A stretch of DNA of 62,107 nucleotides from Cyanobacteria bacterium REEB459 (lineage in GTDB: Bacteria; Cyanobacteriota; Cyanobacteriia; Phormidesmidales; Phormidesmidaceae): assembly GCA_018970085.1 (NCBI GenBank), contig JAGWXD010000016.1, positions 1-62,107 of the forward strand, written 5' to 3'. How positions within the stretch are numbered: position 1 is the stretch's first letter; each line of letters begins with the position of its first letter. This document shows, in pieces, positions 53,595 through 62,107 of this stretch. The position numbers were made by a program, and so were the translations under genes. The notes under the pieces are model-generated. The model was not told the DNA's origin. It ran no database searches and saw nothing but the letters and a program-made list of their open reading frames with translations.

Positions 53595-55571
53595 ATGACT
53601 ATGGCTCCCCATCAACCGTTTCAGCCACCTACTCCGGTTGATCGGGCTTCCTTAGAAAATATGTTTACCCCTGCTGCTCCATCTAATTGGACCATTGAGG
53701 ACAGTGAAGAGCTCTATCGGATTCATAGTTGGGGAAATCCCTATTTTTCCATCAATGCTGATGGTCACCTGACGGTGTCTCCCAAGGGGGACCGAGGGGG
53801 GTCACTGGATTTGTTTGATCTAGTCGAGTCTATTCAACGGCGTAACCTCAACCTGCCTTTATTGATTCGCTTTTCTGATATCTTGCAGGACCGTATTGAG
53901 CGCATTAATGCTTGCTTTGCCAAGGCCATTGCTCGTTACAAGTACAGTGGGGTCTACCGGGGTGTGTTTCCGGTGAAGTGTAACCAGCAACGCCAACTGC
54001 TAGAGGATGTGGTGCGTTTTGGTAAACCCTATCAGTTCGGGCTGGAGGCTGGATCTAAACCAGAACTGCTGATTGCCCTGGCTACCCTGGATACTCCGGG
54101 GGCTTTGCTCATCTGCAACGGCTATAAGGACCGAGACTATATTGAAACAGCGATGCTGGGCCAGCGTTTGGGTCAGCAGCCCATTATTGTAATTGAGCAA
54201 ATGGCTGAGGTTGAGTTGGCTATCGCCGCCAGCCAGAACCTGAAAATTCGCCCTGTGTTGGGGGTTCGGGCAAAGCTCAGTACTAAGGGAAGTGGACGTT
54301 GGGGGATTTCGGCAGGAGATCGCGCTAAATTTGGCCTGACGGTGCCGGAAATTTTGGCCCTGGTAGATCGGCTGCGCCAGGAAGGGATGCTGGATTGTCT
54401 CCAGCTTTTGCACTTTCATATCGGCTCTCAAATTTCTGCCATTAGCGTTGTTAAAGAAGCCCTGCGGGAAGCCAGTCGCATTTATGTTGAGCTAGCGGAT
54501 CTAGGAGCCAATATGCAATATCTGGATGTGGGAGGGGGGCTGGCGGTAGACTACGACGGTTCCCAAACCAACTTCTATGTATCTAAAAATTACAGCACTC
54601 AAAACTACGCCAATGACGTTGTTGCTGAAGTACAAGAAGCCTGCCGGGCTAAGGGGGTGGCGGTGCCTACCCTGGTTAGCGAAAGTGGTCGGGCGATTTC
54701 CTCCCATCAGTCAGTTCTGGTATTTGATGTGCTGGGTATTAGTGATGCCCCTTCCCAGGACAACGTGGAGGTACCTGGCGATGCCGATCATTTGATTTTA
54801 AGGGAACTCTACGAAATCTATCAAAATCTGAATTCTAAGACTGTGCAAGAGCTCTATAACGACGCTCTACAGTTTAAGGAGGAAACCATCAGCCTTTTTA
54901 ACTTTGGCTATCTCAGTCTCTCAGACCGGGCCAGGGCAGAACGTTTGTTTTGGGCCTGTTGTCGTAAGGCGTTGTCGGTGGTTCGTGATGCTGAGTATAT
55001 TCCTGAGGACATTGAGGAACTGCATCAGAGCATGGCCTCGATTTATTACATTAATCTATCGGTTTTTCAGTCCATGCCCGATGCCTGGGCTATTGATCAG
55101 CTATTCCCCATTTTACCGATTCACCGACTTAATGAAGTTCCTTCCAGTCGGGGCACCCTGGCGGATTTAACCTGTGATAGCGATGGTAAGGTTAATCAAT
55201 TTATTGATTTAAGGGATGTCAAGCATGTCCTGGAGTTGCATCCTTTGCAGCCCGGTAAGCCCTACTATCTGGGGATGTTTTTGGGGGGTGCTTACCAGGA
55301 AATTATGGGAAATCTCCATAATTTGTTTGGCGATACCAATGCTGTGCACATTCATATGACTCCCAAGGGCTACCAGGTTGAGCATGTGGTTAAGGGAGAC
55401 ACCATGACGGAGGTGCTGGGCTATGTGCAGTATGATGCCGAAGATATGATTGAGAACATTCGGCGCCGTTCGGAAATGGCTTTGCATGATAACCATATCA
55501 CCCTGGAAGAGTCTCAACTGCTTTTGCAGCATTATGAACATAGCCTCAGCCAGTATACCTACCTGGTTTAG
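53595..55571 (+). CDS. speA: biosynthetic arginine decarboxylase
   Basis: SpeA decarboxylates arginine to agmatine, the entry to putrescine and spermidine, and in cyanobacteria a main route of arginine breakdown. The 658-residue PLP enzyme of fold type III is full length: the PLP-lysine lies in YRGVFPVKCNQQRQLLEDV, followed by GLEAGSKPELLIAL, LHFHIGSQISA, LDVGGGLAVDYDGS and the glycine-rich phosphate site. Start ATG 53595. A TACAAT box (53516-53521) might be its -10. It is followed by a structured 3' region ending in a T-run. Confidence 0.96.
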   Translation: MTMAPHQPFQPPTPVDRASLENMFTPAAPSNWTIEDSEELYRIHSWGNPYFSINADGHLTVSPKGDRGGSLDLFDLVESIQRRNLNLPLLIRFSDILQDRIERINACFAKAIARYKYSGVYRGVFPVKCNQQRQLLEDVVRFGKPYQFGLEAGSKPELLIALATLDTPGALLICNGYKDRDYIETAMLGQRLGQQPIIVIEQMAEVELAIAASQNLKIRPVLGVRAKLSTKGSGRWGISAGDRAKFGLTVPEILALVDRLRQEGMLDCLQLLHFHIGSQISAISVVKEALREASRIYVELADLGANMQYLDVGGGLAVDYDGSQTNFYVSKNYSTQNYANDVVAEVQEACRAKGVAVPTLVSESGRAISSHQSVLVFDVLGISDAPSQDNVEVPGDADHLILRELYEIYQNLNSKTVQELYNDALQFKEETISLFNFGYLSLSDRARAERLFWACCRKALSVVRDAEYIPEDIEELHQSMASIYYINLSVFQSMPDAWAIDQLFPILPIHRLNEVPSSRGTLADLTCDSDGKVNQFIDLRDVKHVLELHPLQPGKPYYLGMFLGGAYQEIMGNLHNLFGDTNAVHIHMTPKGYQVEHVVKGDTMTEVLGYVQYDAEDMIENIRRRSEMALHDNHITLEESQLLLQHYEHSLSQYTYLV

Positions 55572-55580
55572 CGAGCCCCA

Positions 55581-55682
55581 ACCGCAGCCCCGAAGGCTGA
55601 TTTGGGTAGTGGCTAGAAAGCTTTAAGGTTTTGGTTTCCAGCTATTTGCCACGACTTCCTAGCGACGGGCTGCGGTTTTTTT
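55581..55682 (+). terminator. long-range stem and terminator after speA
   Basis: ACCGCAGCCC (55581-55590) is a perfect 10-nt complement of GGGCTGCGGT (55667-55676), and six T residues follow (55677-55682). About 76 nt lie between the arms, including an AGCC/GGCT mini-hairpin. It looks like an extended terminator or a 3'-derived RNA. Confidence 0.55.
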
Positions 55683-55867
55683 GGTGTGCCAACCGAGGTA
55701 CAGGCACAAACTAGTCCCTGGTTGCCTACGGTTAGGGACAAAATAATATCTATCTTAAAGCTACATCGCGGGTCATACAGACCAATAGCTGCTCTATTGA
55801 TGGGGACATGGATAGCCATGCTCCCCTGATGTTAATCGCGTCTATAGTTGACCATCAGGAGTCCCCC

Positions 55868-56500
55868 ATGTTGTTTACCTGGTCTACTGCCCCTAAACTG
55901 TCTACCCAGAATCGTTCTACCCAACTGACCAATGCCGAGCTAGTGGTGTTGTGCCAGCAGCGATCGCACCCAGAGGGCATGCTATTTGCCGAACTCCTAC
56001 GACGTTATCAGGGCCATGTTGATAAATTGCTCTACCGGCTGGCACCGGACTGGTCAGACCGGCCTGATTTAGCCCAGGAGGTATGGATTCGGGTGTACCG
56101 CAACCTGAGACGATTACAGGAACCCAGTCGGTTTAAGGGCTGGCTAGGGCGGATTACGACCAATTTGTTCTACGACGAACTGCGGCGCCGCCGGTCTGCC
56201 TCCCTAGTCTCTCTGGATGCTCCCCGGATTCTGGAGAATGGCAGCATCGACTGGGATCTGCCATCCCCGGCCCCTGGACCTGTAGATAGCCTGATCACCG
56301 AGGAGTTTTATCAGCACTTTCGCCAAGCGATTAGGGAATTACCAGAGGTTTTTCGCACAGCGATTATTCTCAGGGAAGTAAAGGGCCTATCCTACGAAGA
56401 GATTGCGGTTTCTACGGGAGTTACCCTGGGAACGGTAAAGTCTCGCATTGCCAGGGCTCGACAACGCTTACAAAGTCAGCTTTCTGCCTATTTGGGCTGA
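55868..56500 (+). CDS. ECF-type RNA polymerase sigma factor (SigG-like)
   Basis: A group 4 (ECF) sigma factor of about 210 residues. Region 2 shows LLYRLAPDWSDRPDLAQEVW and the -10 reading RFKGWLGRITTNLFYDELRR; region 4 shows LPEVFRTAIILREVKGLSYE and the helix-turn-helix EIAVSTGVTLGTVKSRIARA. ATG 55868 is chosen; earlier in-frame starts at 55808 and 55829 would add up to 20 residues. It resembles the cyanobacterial SigG branch. The anti-sigma-like gene lies 187 bp downstream on the same strand. Confidence 0.9.
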   Translation: MLFTWSTAPKLSTQNRSTQLTNAELVVLCQQRSHPEGMLFAELLRRYQGHVDKLLYRLAPDWSDRPDLAQEVWIRVYRNLRRLQEPSRFKGWLGRITTNLFYDELRRRRSASLVSLDAPRILENGSIDWDLPSPAPGPVDSLITEEFYQHFRQAIRELPEVFRTAIILREVKGLSYEEIAVSTGVTLGTVKSRIARARQRLQSQLSAYLG

Positions 56501-56580
56501 TCAGGGGGTAGCTGACTCAGGCTGCCAGCAAGGCTATCAATAAGTAAATTTCCCTAGACAACCCCTACCGATCTTCATCC

Positions 56581-56607
56581 ACTGCCGTTATGATCAATAA
56601 CGGCAGT
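56581..56607. promoter_or_regulatory. perfect 10-bp inverted repeat between sigma and anti-sigma genes
   Basis: ACTGCCGTTA and TAACGGCAGT flank the 7-nt centre TGATCAA, giving a near-complete palindrome in the spacer. It is followed by seven A, not T, so it is no ordinary plus-strand terminator. An operator for the anti-sigma gene or an RNA processing hairpin are possible. Confidence 0.55.
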
Positions 56608-56687
56608 AAAAAAATAAATCGGCCTTTCTGGTCTATTTTTCTAAGGTTGCCTGCGGTTAAGCGACTTTTGAGGTCTTGATTGACTCT

Positions 56688-57263
56688 ATGTCTATTTCCT
56701 CCTATTCCTGTAGTAACGTTGATTCTGAACTGGGCAAGTTGCCTCCATCACCCCCATCCTTGAGTGCTTCTGCGGAGCTACTGTCTCAGCCAGACGTTAT
56801 GAAACGGGACTGTTTTGAGTTGTTGAGTGCCTATCTGGATGGTGAGGTAACAGCTAAGGAGCGGGCGATTGTAGAAAACTGGTTGCAAAGCGATGCCTCG
56901 GTACATGCTCTCTACACCCGATTGATCACTCTGCGGCAGGGATTTCGTCAACCCGATGCTGGTCACCATCCTAGGGTGGAGTTCACCCTGTCTGGGGTTG
57001 TGAATCGTTTAAATTATCGGTTACGCACAGTCACCATGGCCACTGCCGGGGTTTTGTTTCTGGCTACTCTGAATATTCTCTCGGCTGGCTTAAATCTTAA
57101 TCCGGCGGCGATGTCTTCCCGCTTATTGGGTAAACCCCAACCCCTTGATGTGACTGTGAGTCAGCCTGTCTTTCCGATTCCTTCGCGATCTACCCCGTTG
57201 TCTTCAGATTGGGGCCTGACTCCAGTTGACCAGAAGACCCCAGTCAAGACCAGTCGTCCTTAG
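56688..57263 (+). CDS. membrane anti-sigma factor-like protein
   Basis: The 191-residue product (from ATG 56688) has an N-terminal part of the anti-sigma type: FELLSAYLDGEVTAKERAIV, then NWLQSDASVHALYTRLITLR. The HxxxCxxC zinc motif of many anti-sigmas is absent. One membrane helix follows (MATAGVLFLATLNILSAGL, about residues 118-136) and then a Pro/Ser-rich tail that would lie outside the membrane. Position just after an ECF sigma gene supports sequestering of that factor. It ends at a shared terminator hairpin. Confidence 0.78.
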   Translation: MSISSYSCSNVDSELGKLPPSPPSLSASAELLSQPDVMKRDCFELLSAYLDGEVTAKERAIVENWLQSDASVHALYTRLITLRQGFRQPDAGHHPRVEFTLSGVVNRLNYRLRTVTMATAGVLFLATLNILSAGLNLNPAAMSSRLLGKPQPLDVTVSQPVFPIPSRSTPLSSDWGLTPVDQKTPVKTSRP

Positions 57264-57290
57264 GAATGGTGTCAACCCTCCCCCTAGACT

Positions 57291-57318
57291 ATAGCCAGAC
57301 CGGCCATAGTCTGGCTAT
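57291..57318. terminator. bidirectional terminator hairpin
   Basis: A perfect 10-bp stem ATAGCCAGAC/GTCTGGCTAT (57291-57300 with 57309-57318) with an 8-nt loop lies between the convergent anti-sigma and glycosyltransferase genes; its right arm covers the glycosyltransferase stop codon. No long T-run on either side. Confidence 0.6.
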
Positions 57319-58460
57319 CCGGTTAAATCTACCGGGTGGTGACTAACCTGGCGATAGAGGTTTTCCAGGGCCGAGATATTGGCGCTCAGAGTATAGCGCT
57401 GCATGACTCGTTGTCGGGCCTTAAGGCCCAGCAGGCTGGTAAGGTCTGGATGATCTCGAAAGATTGGTAGGATTGTCTGTAACTGACTGGATACCCGTTG
57501 GGTGTCCAGCACAATACCTGCGCCTTCGGCTAACACTTCGCCATCAGCCCCTGCGTCTGTGGCAATGCAGGCGGTACCGCAGGCCATGGCTTCTAGCAAG
57601 GATAGGGATAGGCCTTCTACCAGGGATGGCAAAATAAATCCATCCGCTCCCCGCAGCAAATCTATGCGATCGCGGTCATTGCCCAGATAGCCAACCCAGA
57701 GAATATCGGGGTCATCGCCATAAAATAACTTGAGGGAGGCTTCCAGGGGCCCGCTGCCCACAATCGCCAGCTTGCAGCCAGGACCCATATCGGCTTGACG
57801 CCATCCCCGCAGCAAAGATTCTACGTTTTTCTCTGGTGAAAGGCGACCTTGGTAAACAAACAGGCGATCGGCGTTGAGATCGGCTTTGGCTTTAGAGATT
57901 CCTGGAGAGTAGCGTTCGGTGTCGACTCCGTTGGGAATCACCACCAGGGTATGGGCTGGCACTCCCAGTTTGATCAGCAGGTCTCTTTGCAGATCGGAAA
58001 ACACAATCACCCGATTGTAGTTGGCCAGGCAGGGGGCGTAAAGTTGGTAGGTTAGATGCTGGGTGCCTGAGGTGAGACTCCGCACCCGGCGATCGAAGGC
58101 GGGGTGGAAGGTGGCCACCAGGGGTAGATTTAACTCCTGACAAATTTCTGGCAGCCGAAAGTCTAAGGGTGATAGGGTCAGGGAAGCATGCACCAGATCG
58201 GGTTGCAAGCGCTTGAGGGCATTGGCTAGCAACTTACCGGATTTGAGGGAGGGGATGGTTAGGATTTGAGACTTAAATAAAAAGGGTAGGGGCACTTCGC
58301 AGCGATCGGGATGTTGGTCTGTGCCCTCTGTTTCTTCCGGTTGGGCGAAGTGCAGAAAGGTGACTCGATAGCCCCGTTCTAGCAGGGCATTGGTCACTTC
58401 GCGACCATAGGTGACGTTGCCACAGAAGGGAGATTTTTTGCCAAGCCAAGCAATATGCAT
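57315..58460 (-). CDS. family 4 glycosyltransferase
   Basis: A GT-B enzyme of about 381 residues from the Met at 58460, MHIAWLGKKSPFCGNVTYGR, which gives the usual start after beta-1. The donor-site half shows VIPNGVDTERYSPGI, LFVYQGRLSPEKNVESLLRG, IVGSGPLEASL and the ExxxxxxxE-like segment LPSLVEGLSLSLLEAMACGT. Such retaining enzymes transfer hexoses to lipids or polysaccharides; donor and acceptor are unknown. Divergent neighbours give no clue. The MFS gene lies upstream on the same strand. Confidence 0.88.
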   Translation of the reverse strand: MHIAWLGKKSPFCGNVTYGREVTNALLERGYRVTFLHFAQPEETEGTDQHPDRCEVPLPFLFKSQILTIPSLKSGKLLANALKRLQPDLVHASLTLSPLDFRLPEICQELNLPLVATFHPAFDRRVRSLTSGTQHLTYQLYAPCLANYNRVIVFSDLQRDLLIKLGVPAHTLVVIPNGVDTERYSPGISKAKADLNADRLFVYQGRLSPEKNVESLLRGWRQADMGPGCKLAIVGSGPLEASLKLFYGDDPDILWVGYLGNDRDRIDLLRGADGFILPSLVEGLSLSLLEAMACGTACIATDAGADGEVLAEGAGIVLDTQRVSSQLQTILPIFRDHPDLTSLLGLKARQRVMQRYTLSANISALENLYRQVSHHPVDLTG

Positions 58461-58565
58461 GCCGTCAGAGGTTGATAGATGACTGCGAGGGAGATAGGCC
58501 ACTTGAAAACCCCATCTATTCTAGGGGATAGATGGAGAATGGGATGGCAGATATAGCCGCCATCG

Positions 58566-59996
58566 CTATCTCATGGCCGTATCGGCAATATACCAGGTTA
58601 CCACTCCTCCGATCCCGACCAGGACCCCTAACCCCATAAAAACATGGGGTAGACCTAGATGGGTTTCTACCAGACTGGCCAGGGCCAGGGGCAGGGTGAG
58701 GGCAATGTTAATGAAGTTGTTTTGTAGGCCAAATACCTTGCCGCGCATGGCCTGGGGGGTTTTTTGTTGAATCAGGGTTTGCATGGGAATACCAATTAAC
58801 GCTCCACAAACCCCGACCATGGCAATTAAGCCCATAGACAGCCACAATTGCTGGGTTGTCCAGCTTAAGGCGCCAAGACTGACCGCCATGCCCAGGGCAC
58901 CCCAAAGACTGAGATAGCGCTTTAGAAAGCGCTGGCCAAAGTTACCGACTAAAATCGCCCCCAGGGCTAGCCCCACTCCCCCGGCTGCTAGTAAAAAGCC
59001 AAATTGGGAAGCTTTTAGGGCCGGAATTAACTCTGCCAAACGGACCGCCAGCACCGATAGGGCTGCAAAGATACAGGAGAGCAAGATTAATTGCACAATG
59101 GCCACCCTCACCTGAGCATGGCGTTTCAGGTAATGCAGACCCTCGCCGATATCGGTCCAAATTTGAGAGAGGTCACGACTACTGGCCAGGGCCTCTGGAC
59201 TGGATACCACCAGCATCAAACATAGGCCTGCCACTAGATAGCTGAGTCCCACCAAGATGGCTGCACCATTGTGATGGAATCCCAGCATCGCCATCATCCG
59301 ATCGCCCAAGGCCAGTACCGGCTCGCCCACGGCGAAGCCTACAATCACTGAGGCCATCATAGTGGTGGTGTAGAGGGAATTGGCTGACAGCAGATCTCGC
59401 TGTTCTACCACAATCGGAATCATGGCCTGCTCAGCGGGGGCGAAAAACTGAGTCAAGGTGGAAATAATAAAGGTAATGGCAAGCAGCAGCCAAAACCCTA
59501 CGGGTAAACCCATCAGGGGTTGCCAACTGGCGACTAACCAGAGCAGTAGGGGCAAGATTGCTACCAAAAGGCCTCGAAATATATTGGATAGCACCAGTAC
59601 TGAGCGCTTAGGCCAGCGATCGACAAAGACCCCAGCCAGGGCCCCAAACAGCACAGCGGGAATAGTAAAGGCAATCATCACCGCCGCCACCCAGCCACTA
59701 ATGGTTTGTCCGGGGGCCTCAAATTGGGTGGAGATGATGGCAATCATTAATACCAGATAGACCTTATCAGACAACTGGGAGAACAGTTGGCCCAGCCATA
59801 GGGCGACAAAATTACGGTTGCGTAGAACCGAGGCAAACCCTTCGGTTTCCAATTCGTCGGCGGACTGATGGGCAGGCCCCGCCGGATCAGCACTGGTCAG
59901 ATCTTCAGGGGGGTCTGCCTGTAGGTCTCTAACTTGAGGGGTCTCCTGAGGGGCAACCTCCCTGGCCATGGTATTGGAATCAAATTCGCGCAGCAT
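58566..59996 (-). CDS. major facilitator superfamily transporter
   Basis: A 476-residue carrier with about 12 membrane helices after a 60-residue acidic N-terminal stretch. Typical are FVALWLGQLFSQLSDKVYLV, the loop motif GALAGVFVDRWPKRSVLVLS between helices 2 and 3, and IGIPMQTLIQQKTPQAMRGK in the central loop. It resembles the lysophospholipid or enterobactin exporter-like group (MFS_3), but the substrate cannot be assigned. A Met at residue 10 (59969) is an alternative start. Confidence 0.87.
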   Translation of the reverse strand: MLREFDSNTMAREVAPQETPQVRDLQADPPEDLTSADPAGPAHQSADELETEGFASVLRNRNFVALWLGQLFSQLSDKVYLVLMIAIISTQFEAPGQTISGWVAAVMIAFTIPAVLFGALAGVFVDRWPKRSVLVLSNIFRGLLVAILPLLLWLVASWQPLMGLPVGFWLLLAITFIISTLTQFFAPAEQAMIPIVVEQRDLLSANSLYTTTMMASVIVGFAVGEPVLALGDRMMAMLGFHHNGAAILVGLSYLVAGLCLMLVVSSPEALASSRDLSQIWTDIGEGLHYLKRHAQVRVAIVQLILLSCIFAALSVLAVRLAELIPALKASQFGFLLAAGGVGLALGAILVGNFGQRFLKRYLSLWGALGMAVSLGALSWTTQQLWLSMGLIAMVGVCGALIGIPMQTLIQQKTPQAMRGKVFGLQNNFINIALTLPLALASLVETHLGLPHVFMGLGVLVGIGGVVTWYIADTAMR

Positions 59997-60054
59997 GGGA
60001 GTGACGGAGAAACCTCAAAACTATCAAACACAGTAAACTATGCTTCTCCTTAGT

Positions 60055-60960
60055 TTAAGCAGTAGCCAGGCAAACATCAATCAGGGCGGCAGAACGAATT
60101 GGCTGCTCAAAGTAATCTTGGGCGTAATGCCTGAGCAGCCGCTCTATTCTCGACCACAACTCCTGCCCCTGCCGGGGAACTGACTCTCGCCCCCCTGAAC
60201 CCATGGCTATGGGTGCGGTGCTGAGCAGCTCTGGTTTGCTAAGTTGCTGTAACAGAGCCACATCCACCGCTGTTAAGGGAATCAGCCCTAATCGGGAGGA
60301 CGGTGCCGAAGGATAGGTGGAACGCCCCTCGGCCAGAGCTGAGCGGAGGGAGCCTGGATCGGGATATGCTCCCCCATGACTATGGGTTTGATACCCATCT
60401 ATGGACTGTACCAGACCACCGGCTTCTAGACTAAAGCCTGCCTGCCACTGGGGATTGAGCAGATCGGGAACGATTTTCGCCTGACTAAGACAGCAGCGGT
60501 GCACTTCCGGTGCCACCCCCCCCAGGGCCAGCAGATGATACAGCCCGTGGCAAAGGGCTGCCATTAAGGCCTGGGGATGGCTGGCTTCGATGCGACTGAG
60601 ATGTTCGGTAAATAGGTTGAACAAATCCGCCTGGGAGCATTCGCTCAGGGCCATGGACAGGACTATTTCTGCCAGGTACTGACTGACCGTTAAGCGGCCC
60701 AGGTGTTGGCTGAGGCCAGAAAAACTACGTACCGTCTCCGCCTGTACCACCTTATCCAGCCGTTTGCCTTTAACTACCAGCCAGTGATTAATCACAAATA
60801 GATCGCTGCGCCCCCCCAGCCGGGACTGATGTTTGCGGGAGCCGGGGGCAACGGCTCGAATCAGGCCCAGTTCTGGGGTCAGGATGGTGAGCAGGCGATC
60901 GCTTTCCCCCAGGGGCACCGCTTTCAGATTAATACCGGTGACCTGGTAAGTCTGGCTCAT
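60055..60960 (-). CDS. recO: DNA repair protein RecO
   Basis: RecO loads RecA on gaps coated by SSB, working with RecR and RecF. The N-terminal OB domain shows [20 protein letters not shown] and [19 protein letters not shown]; the helical domain follows with [20 protein letters not shown]. The zinc knuckle region is reduced to HRCCLSQA. The 301-residue length is normal for cyanobacteria. Its start overlaps the deoC stop by 4 bp (ATGA), so the two are translationally coupled. Confidence 0.93.
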   Translation of the reverse strand: MSQTYQVTGINLKAVPLGESDRLLTILTPELGLIRAVAPGSRKHQSRLGGRSDLFVINHWLVVKGKRLDKVVQAETVRSFSGLSQHLGRLTVSQYLAEIVLSMALSECSQADLFNLFTEHLSRIEASHPQALMAALCHGLYHLLALGGVAPEVHRCCLSQAKIVPDLLNPQWQAGFSLEAGGLVQSIDGYQTHSHGGAYPDPGSLRSALAEGRSTYPSAPSSRLGLIPLTAVDVALLQQLSKPELLSTAPIAMGSGGRESVPRQGQELWSRIERLLRHYAQDYFEQPIRSAALIDVCLATA

Positions 60961-61646
60961 GGGGTAGTCGCCATCTGCTGCTCAATTAAGGCGGGTCCCC
61001 GAGAAGTCCCCAGGCGGGTAGCCCCTGCCTGCACCAGGGCGATCGCCTGGTCAGGGGTGCGAATACCCCCCGAGGCCTTAATCCCCACCCGGCCCTGGGT
61101 GAGACTGTGCAGTTGTTGCACCACGGCTACGGTGGCTCCCCCCTGCCAGCCCGTACTGGTTTTTAGAAAGGCTACGCCCGCATCCATACAGAGATGGGCC
61201 GCCAAGCTAATTTCGTCGGGGGTTAGGAGGGAGGTTTCTAAAATGGCCTTAACTAACTGCCCGGTTTCTTCGCAGATGGTGGCCATTTCTCGATGCAGGG
61301 CATCGTGCTGCCCCGACTTTAACCAGCCCAGATTAATCACCACATCCAACTCCGTCGCTCCCTTATCCACCGCCTCCTGGGCTTCAAACAACTTAGTGGC
61401 CGGGGTCGTTGCCCCGGTGGGAAAACCAATTACCGTACCTACCTTGACCCGCCGCTGGTGGTGCAGAAGCTCTACCGCCAGCGGTACGTGGATGGGGTAG
61501 ACGCATACCGAAGCAAACCCGTAGCGATCGGCCTCACTACACCACTGACGTACCTGATCGGGGGTGGCGGTGGGCGCAAGCAGAGCATGATCAATTAAGG
61601 GGGCTAGATCAATGTTCCGATCCGTAGATAGTTTTTCTCCAGCCAT
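60957..61646 (-). CDS. deoC: deoxyribose-phosphate aldolase
   Basis: DeoC splits 2-deoxyribose-5-phosphate to glyceraldehyde-3-phosphate and acetaldehyde. The TIM barrel shows [51 protein letters not shown], the Schiff-base Lys in [13 protein letters not shown] and the proton-relay Lys in [15 protein letters not shown]. Length 229 residues. It is coupled to recO by an ATGA overlap. No other deo gene is nearby. Confidence 0.96.
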   Translation of the reverse strand: MAGEKLSTDRNIDLAPLIDHALLAPTATPDQVRQWCSEADRYGFASVCVYPIHVPLAVELLHHQRRVKVGTVIGFPTGATTPATKLFEAQEAVDKGATELDVVINLGWLKSGQHDALHREMATICEETGQLVKAILETSLLTPDEISLAAHLCMDAGVAFLKTSTGWQGGATVAVVQQLHSLTQGRVGIKASGGIRTPDQAIALVQAGATRLGTSRGPALIEQQMATTP

Positions 61647-61745
61647 GGCCGATTTTCTGGGTGTCTCTGGCCTATCTTAGACCAAATACGGATATATAGC
61701 CGTAGCCATCCATAACGGGGCGAAAAGGCGGTTTGAAAAGGCTAT

Positions 61746-61782
61746 TTAAGCGATTGGCCTGGGTCCCAGGCCAATCGCTTAA
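61746..61782. terminator. 18-bp perfect hairpin after the WD40 gene
   Basis: 61746-61763 pairs with 61765-61782 without mismatch around a single central T, making an almost closed palindrome. It follows the minus-strand WD40 stop immediately. It is probably the terminator of that gene, with a modest T-rich stretch beyond (AATAGCCTTTTC on the minus strand). Confidence 0.7.
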
Positions 61783-62107
61783 TCACTGCCGATTATCACA
61801 GAACTGGAGATCCTGGGTGGCCGTAGGGTGGGTGCGTCGATAGTCTGCAATCCAGTCACAACCCTGCTTGACCAGTTGATCCAGGGATTTCACCGGTAAC
61901 CATTGGCCCTTACCGTCGGAACCCACCGCCAGCAGGTCCCCCTCGGGGCTAAAGCCCGCGTCCCAGAAGCCGATTTCGCCCCGGTACTCCGCCAGGGGGT
62001 TGCCCTGGCTATCCCAGAGGCGGGCCCGTTGATTCCAGGAGAGGGTCACCAGCAGCAGCGGCTCTGCGCTGGAGCGGGGCTGGTTAAACCGCACACTGGT
62101 GATGAGG
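61783..62107 (-). CDS. WD40-repeat protein, C-terminal fragment
   Basis: The frame is open to the window edge, so only the last 107 residues are seen. They hold one WD40 blade, LLLVTLSWNQRARLWDSQGN, a second partial one, FWDAGFSPEGDLLAVGSDGK, and the tail SLDQLVKQGCDWIADYRRTH, which is common at the end of cyanobacterial WD40 proteins with an N-terminal effector or NB-ARC domain. What lies upstream cannot be known. The GTG at 62094 is not the likely start. Confidence 0.85.
   Translation of the reverse strand, partial: LITSVRFNQPRSSAEPLLLVTLSWNQRARLWDSQGNPLAEYRGEIGFWDAGFSPEGDLLAVGSDGKGQWLPVKSLDQLVKQGCDWIADYRRTHPTATQDLQFCDNRQ

Noticed and set aside
53413-53598. 61-codon plus-strand frame before speA
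   Set aside because: Cys/His/Leu-rich random-looking product overlapping the speA start; no support.
56581-56615. Intrinsic terminator between sigma and anti-sigma genes
   Set aside because: The stem is followed by A residues on the plus strand, and on the minus strand the T-run precedes the stem.
1-62107. Frequent GCGATCGC octamers as a possible special signal
   Set aside because: This is the known HIP1 repeat of cyanobacteria, spread over genes and spacers alike.
1-62107. CRISPR arrays, tRNA or rRNA genes
   Set aside because: No regularly spaced direct repeat of CRISPR length and no T-loop signature in any spacer. The 12-nt units near 52000-53400 are too short and adjoin each other.

Overview
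The window reads as a chromosomal segment of a phycobilisome-bearing cyanobacterium. The evidence is the very frequent GCGATCGC (HIP1) octamer in genes and spacers, and a set of genes typical of cyanobacteria: sasA (clock output kinase), a CpcS-type phycobiliprotein lyase, Ycf21-type chorismate lyase, Ycf52-type GNAT, UPF0367 and DUF3082 proteins, hemL and hemE, and a SigG-like ECF sigma factor. A vMAP-type helix-turn-helix is also present. No tRNA, rRNA, CRISPR array, IS transposase or phage structural gene was seen. Assignment below phylum level is not possible from this sequence alone.

Layout. 0.5-6.2 kb: an orphan secreted protein, then uvrA-purK-uraD on the minus strand. 6.3-10.3 kb: cobB (probably coupled to a 32-codon leader ORF), sasA and a photorespiratory-type aminotransferase. 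10.3-16 kb: ispE-DUF3082, an rRNA methyltransferase, a pentapeptide protein, hemL and ftsE, all minus. 16-20 kb: two divergent regulators of unusual architecture (AraC-like protein ending in a vMAP-type HTH; winged-helix/TPR protein) and a membrane-anchored lambda-endolysin-like enzyme. 20-31.5 kb: gltB-gltD, an acetyltransferase, dnaK, bioA, GNAT. 31.5-48.3 kb: comEC, cpcS, hemE, an ECF-type ATPase, ycf21, a degenerate DUF4268 protein, a Gfo/Idh oxidoreductase, lptB-lptF, a metallophosphatase, another GNAT, DAHP synthase, DedA. 48.5-53.6 kb: an accessory-looking stretch. 53.6-62.1 kb: speA, a sigma/anti-sigma pair, a glycosyltransferase, an MFS carrier, deoC-recO and the end of a WD40 gene.

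The most unusual part is 48.5-53.6 kb. It holds an M15 peptidase with three tandem repeats, a phospholipase-D-like protein with a perfect EF-hand loop inside its first domain, and three small proteins sharing two modules (an N-terminal SAVYKR-type HTH and a C-terminal small domain). The two SAVYKR genes have the same upstream design: TCCTSAGGA-like units at 12-nt phase ending 5 nt before the ATG. Further copies sit as palindromes in and beside a divergent minus-strand promoter (TTACTA-17-TATACT) that faces a gene-free 560-bp stretch with terminators on both strands. This looks like a self-regulated module with its own operator and possible overlapping RNAs. I know of no description of it, but that is memory, not a search.

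Metabolic links: hemL and hemE serve tetrapyrrole synthesis, with cobB (corrin amidation) and cpcS (bilin attachment) using its products. gltBD, speA and uraD concern nitrogen flow; ycf21, aroG and ispE feed aromatic, quinone and isoprenoid synthesis. Except for the obvious pairs (gltB-gltD, lptB-lptF, ispE-DUF3082, uvrA-purK-uraD, deoC-recO, sigma-anti-sigma) the genes look like a typical scattered cyanobacterial chromosome.
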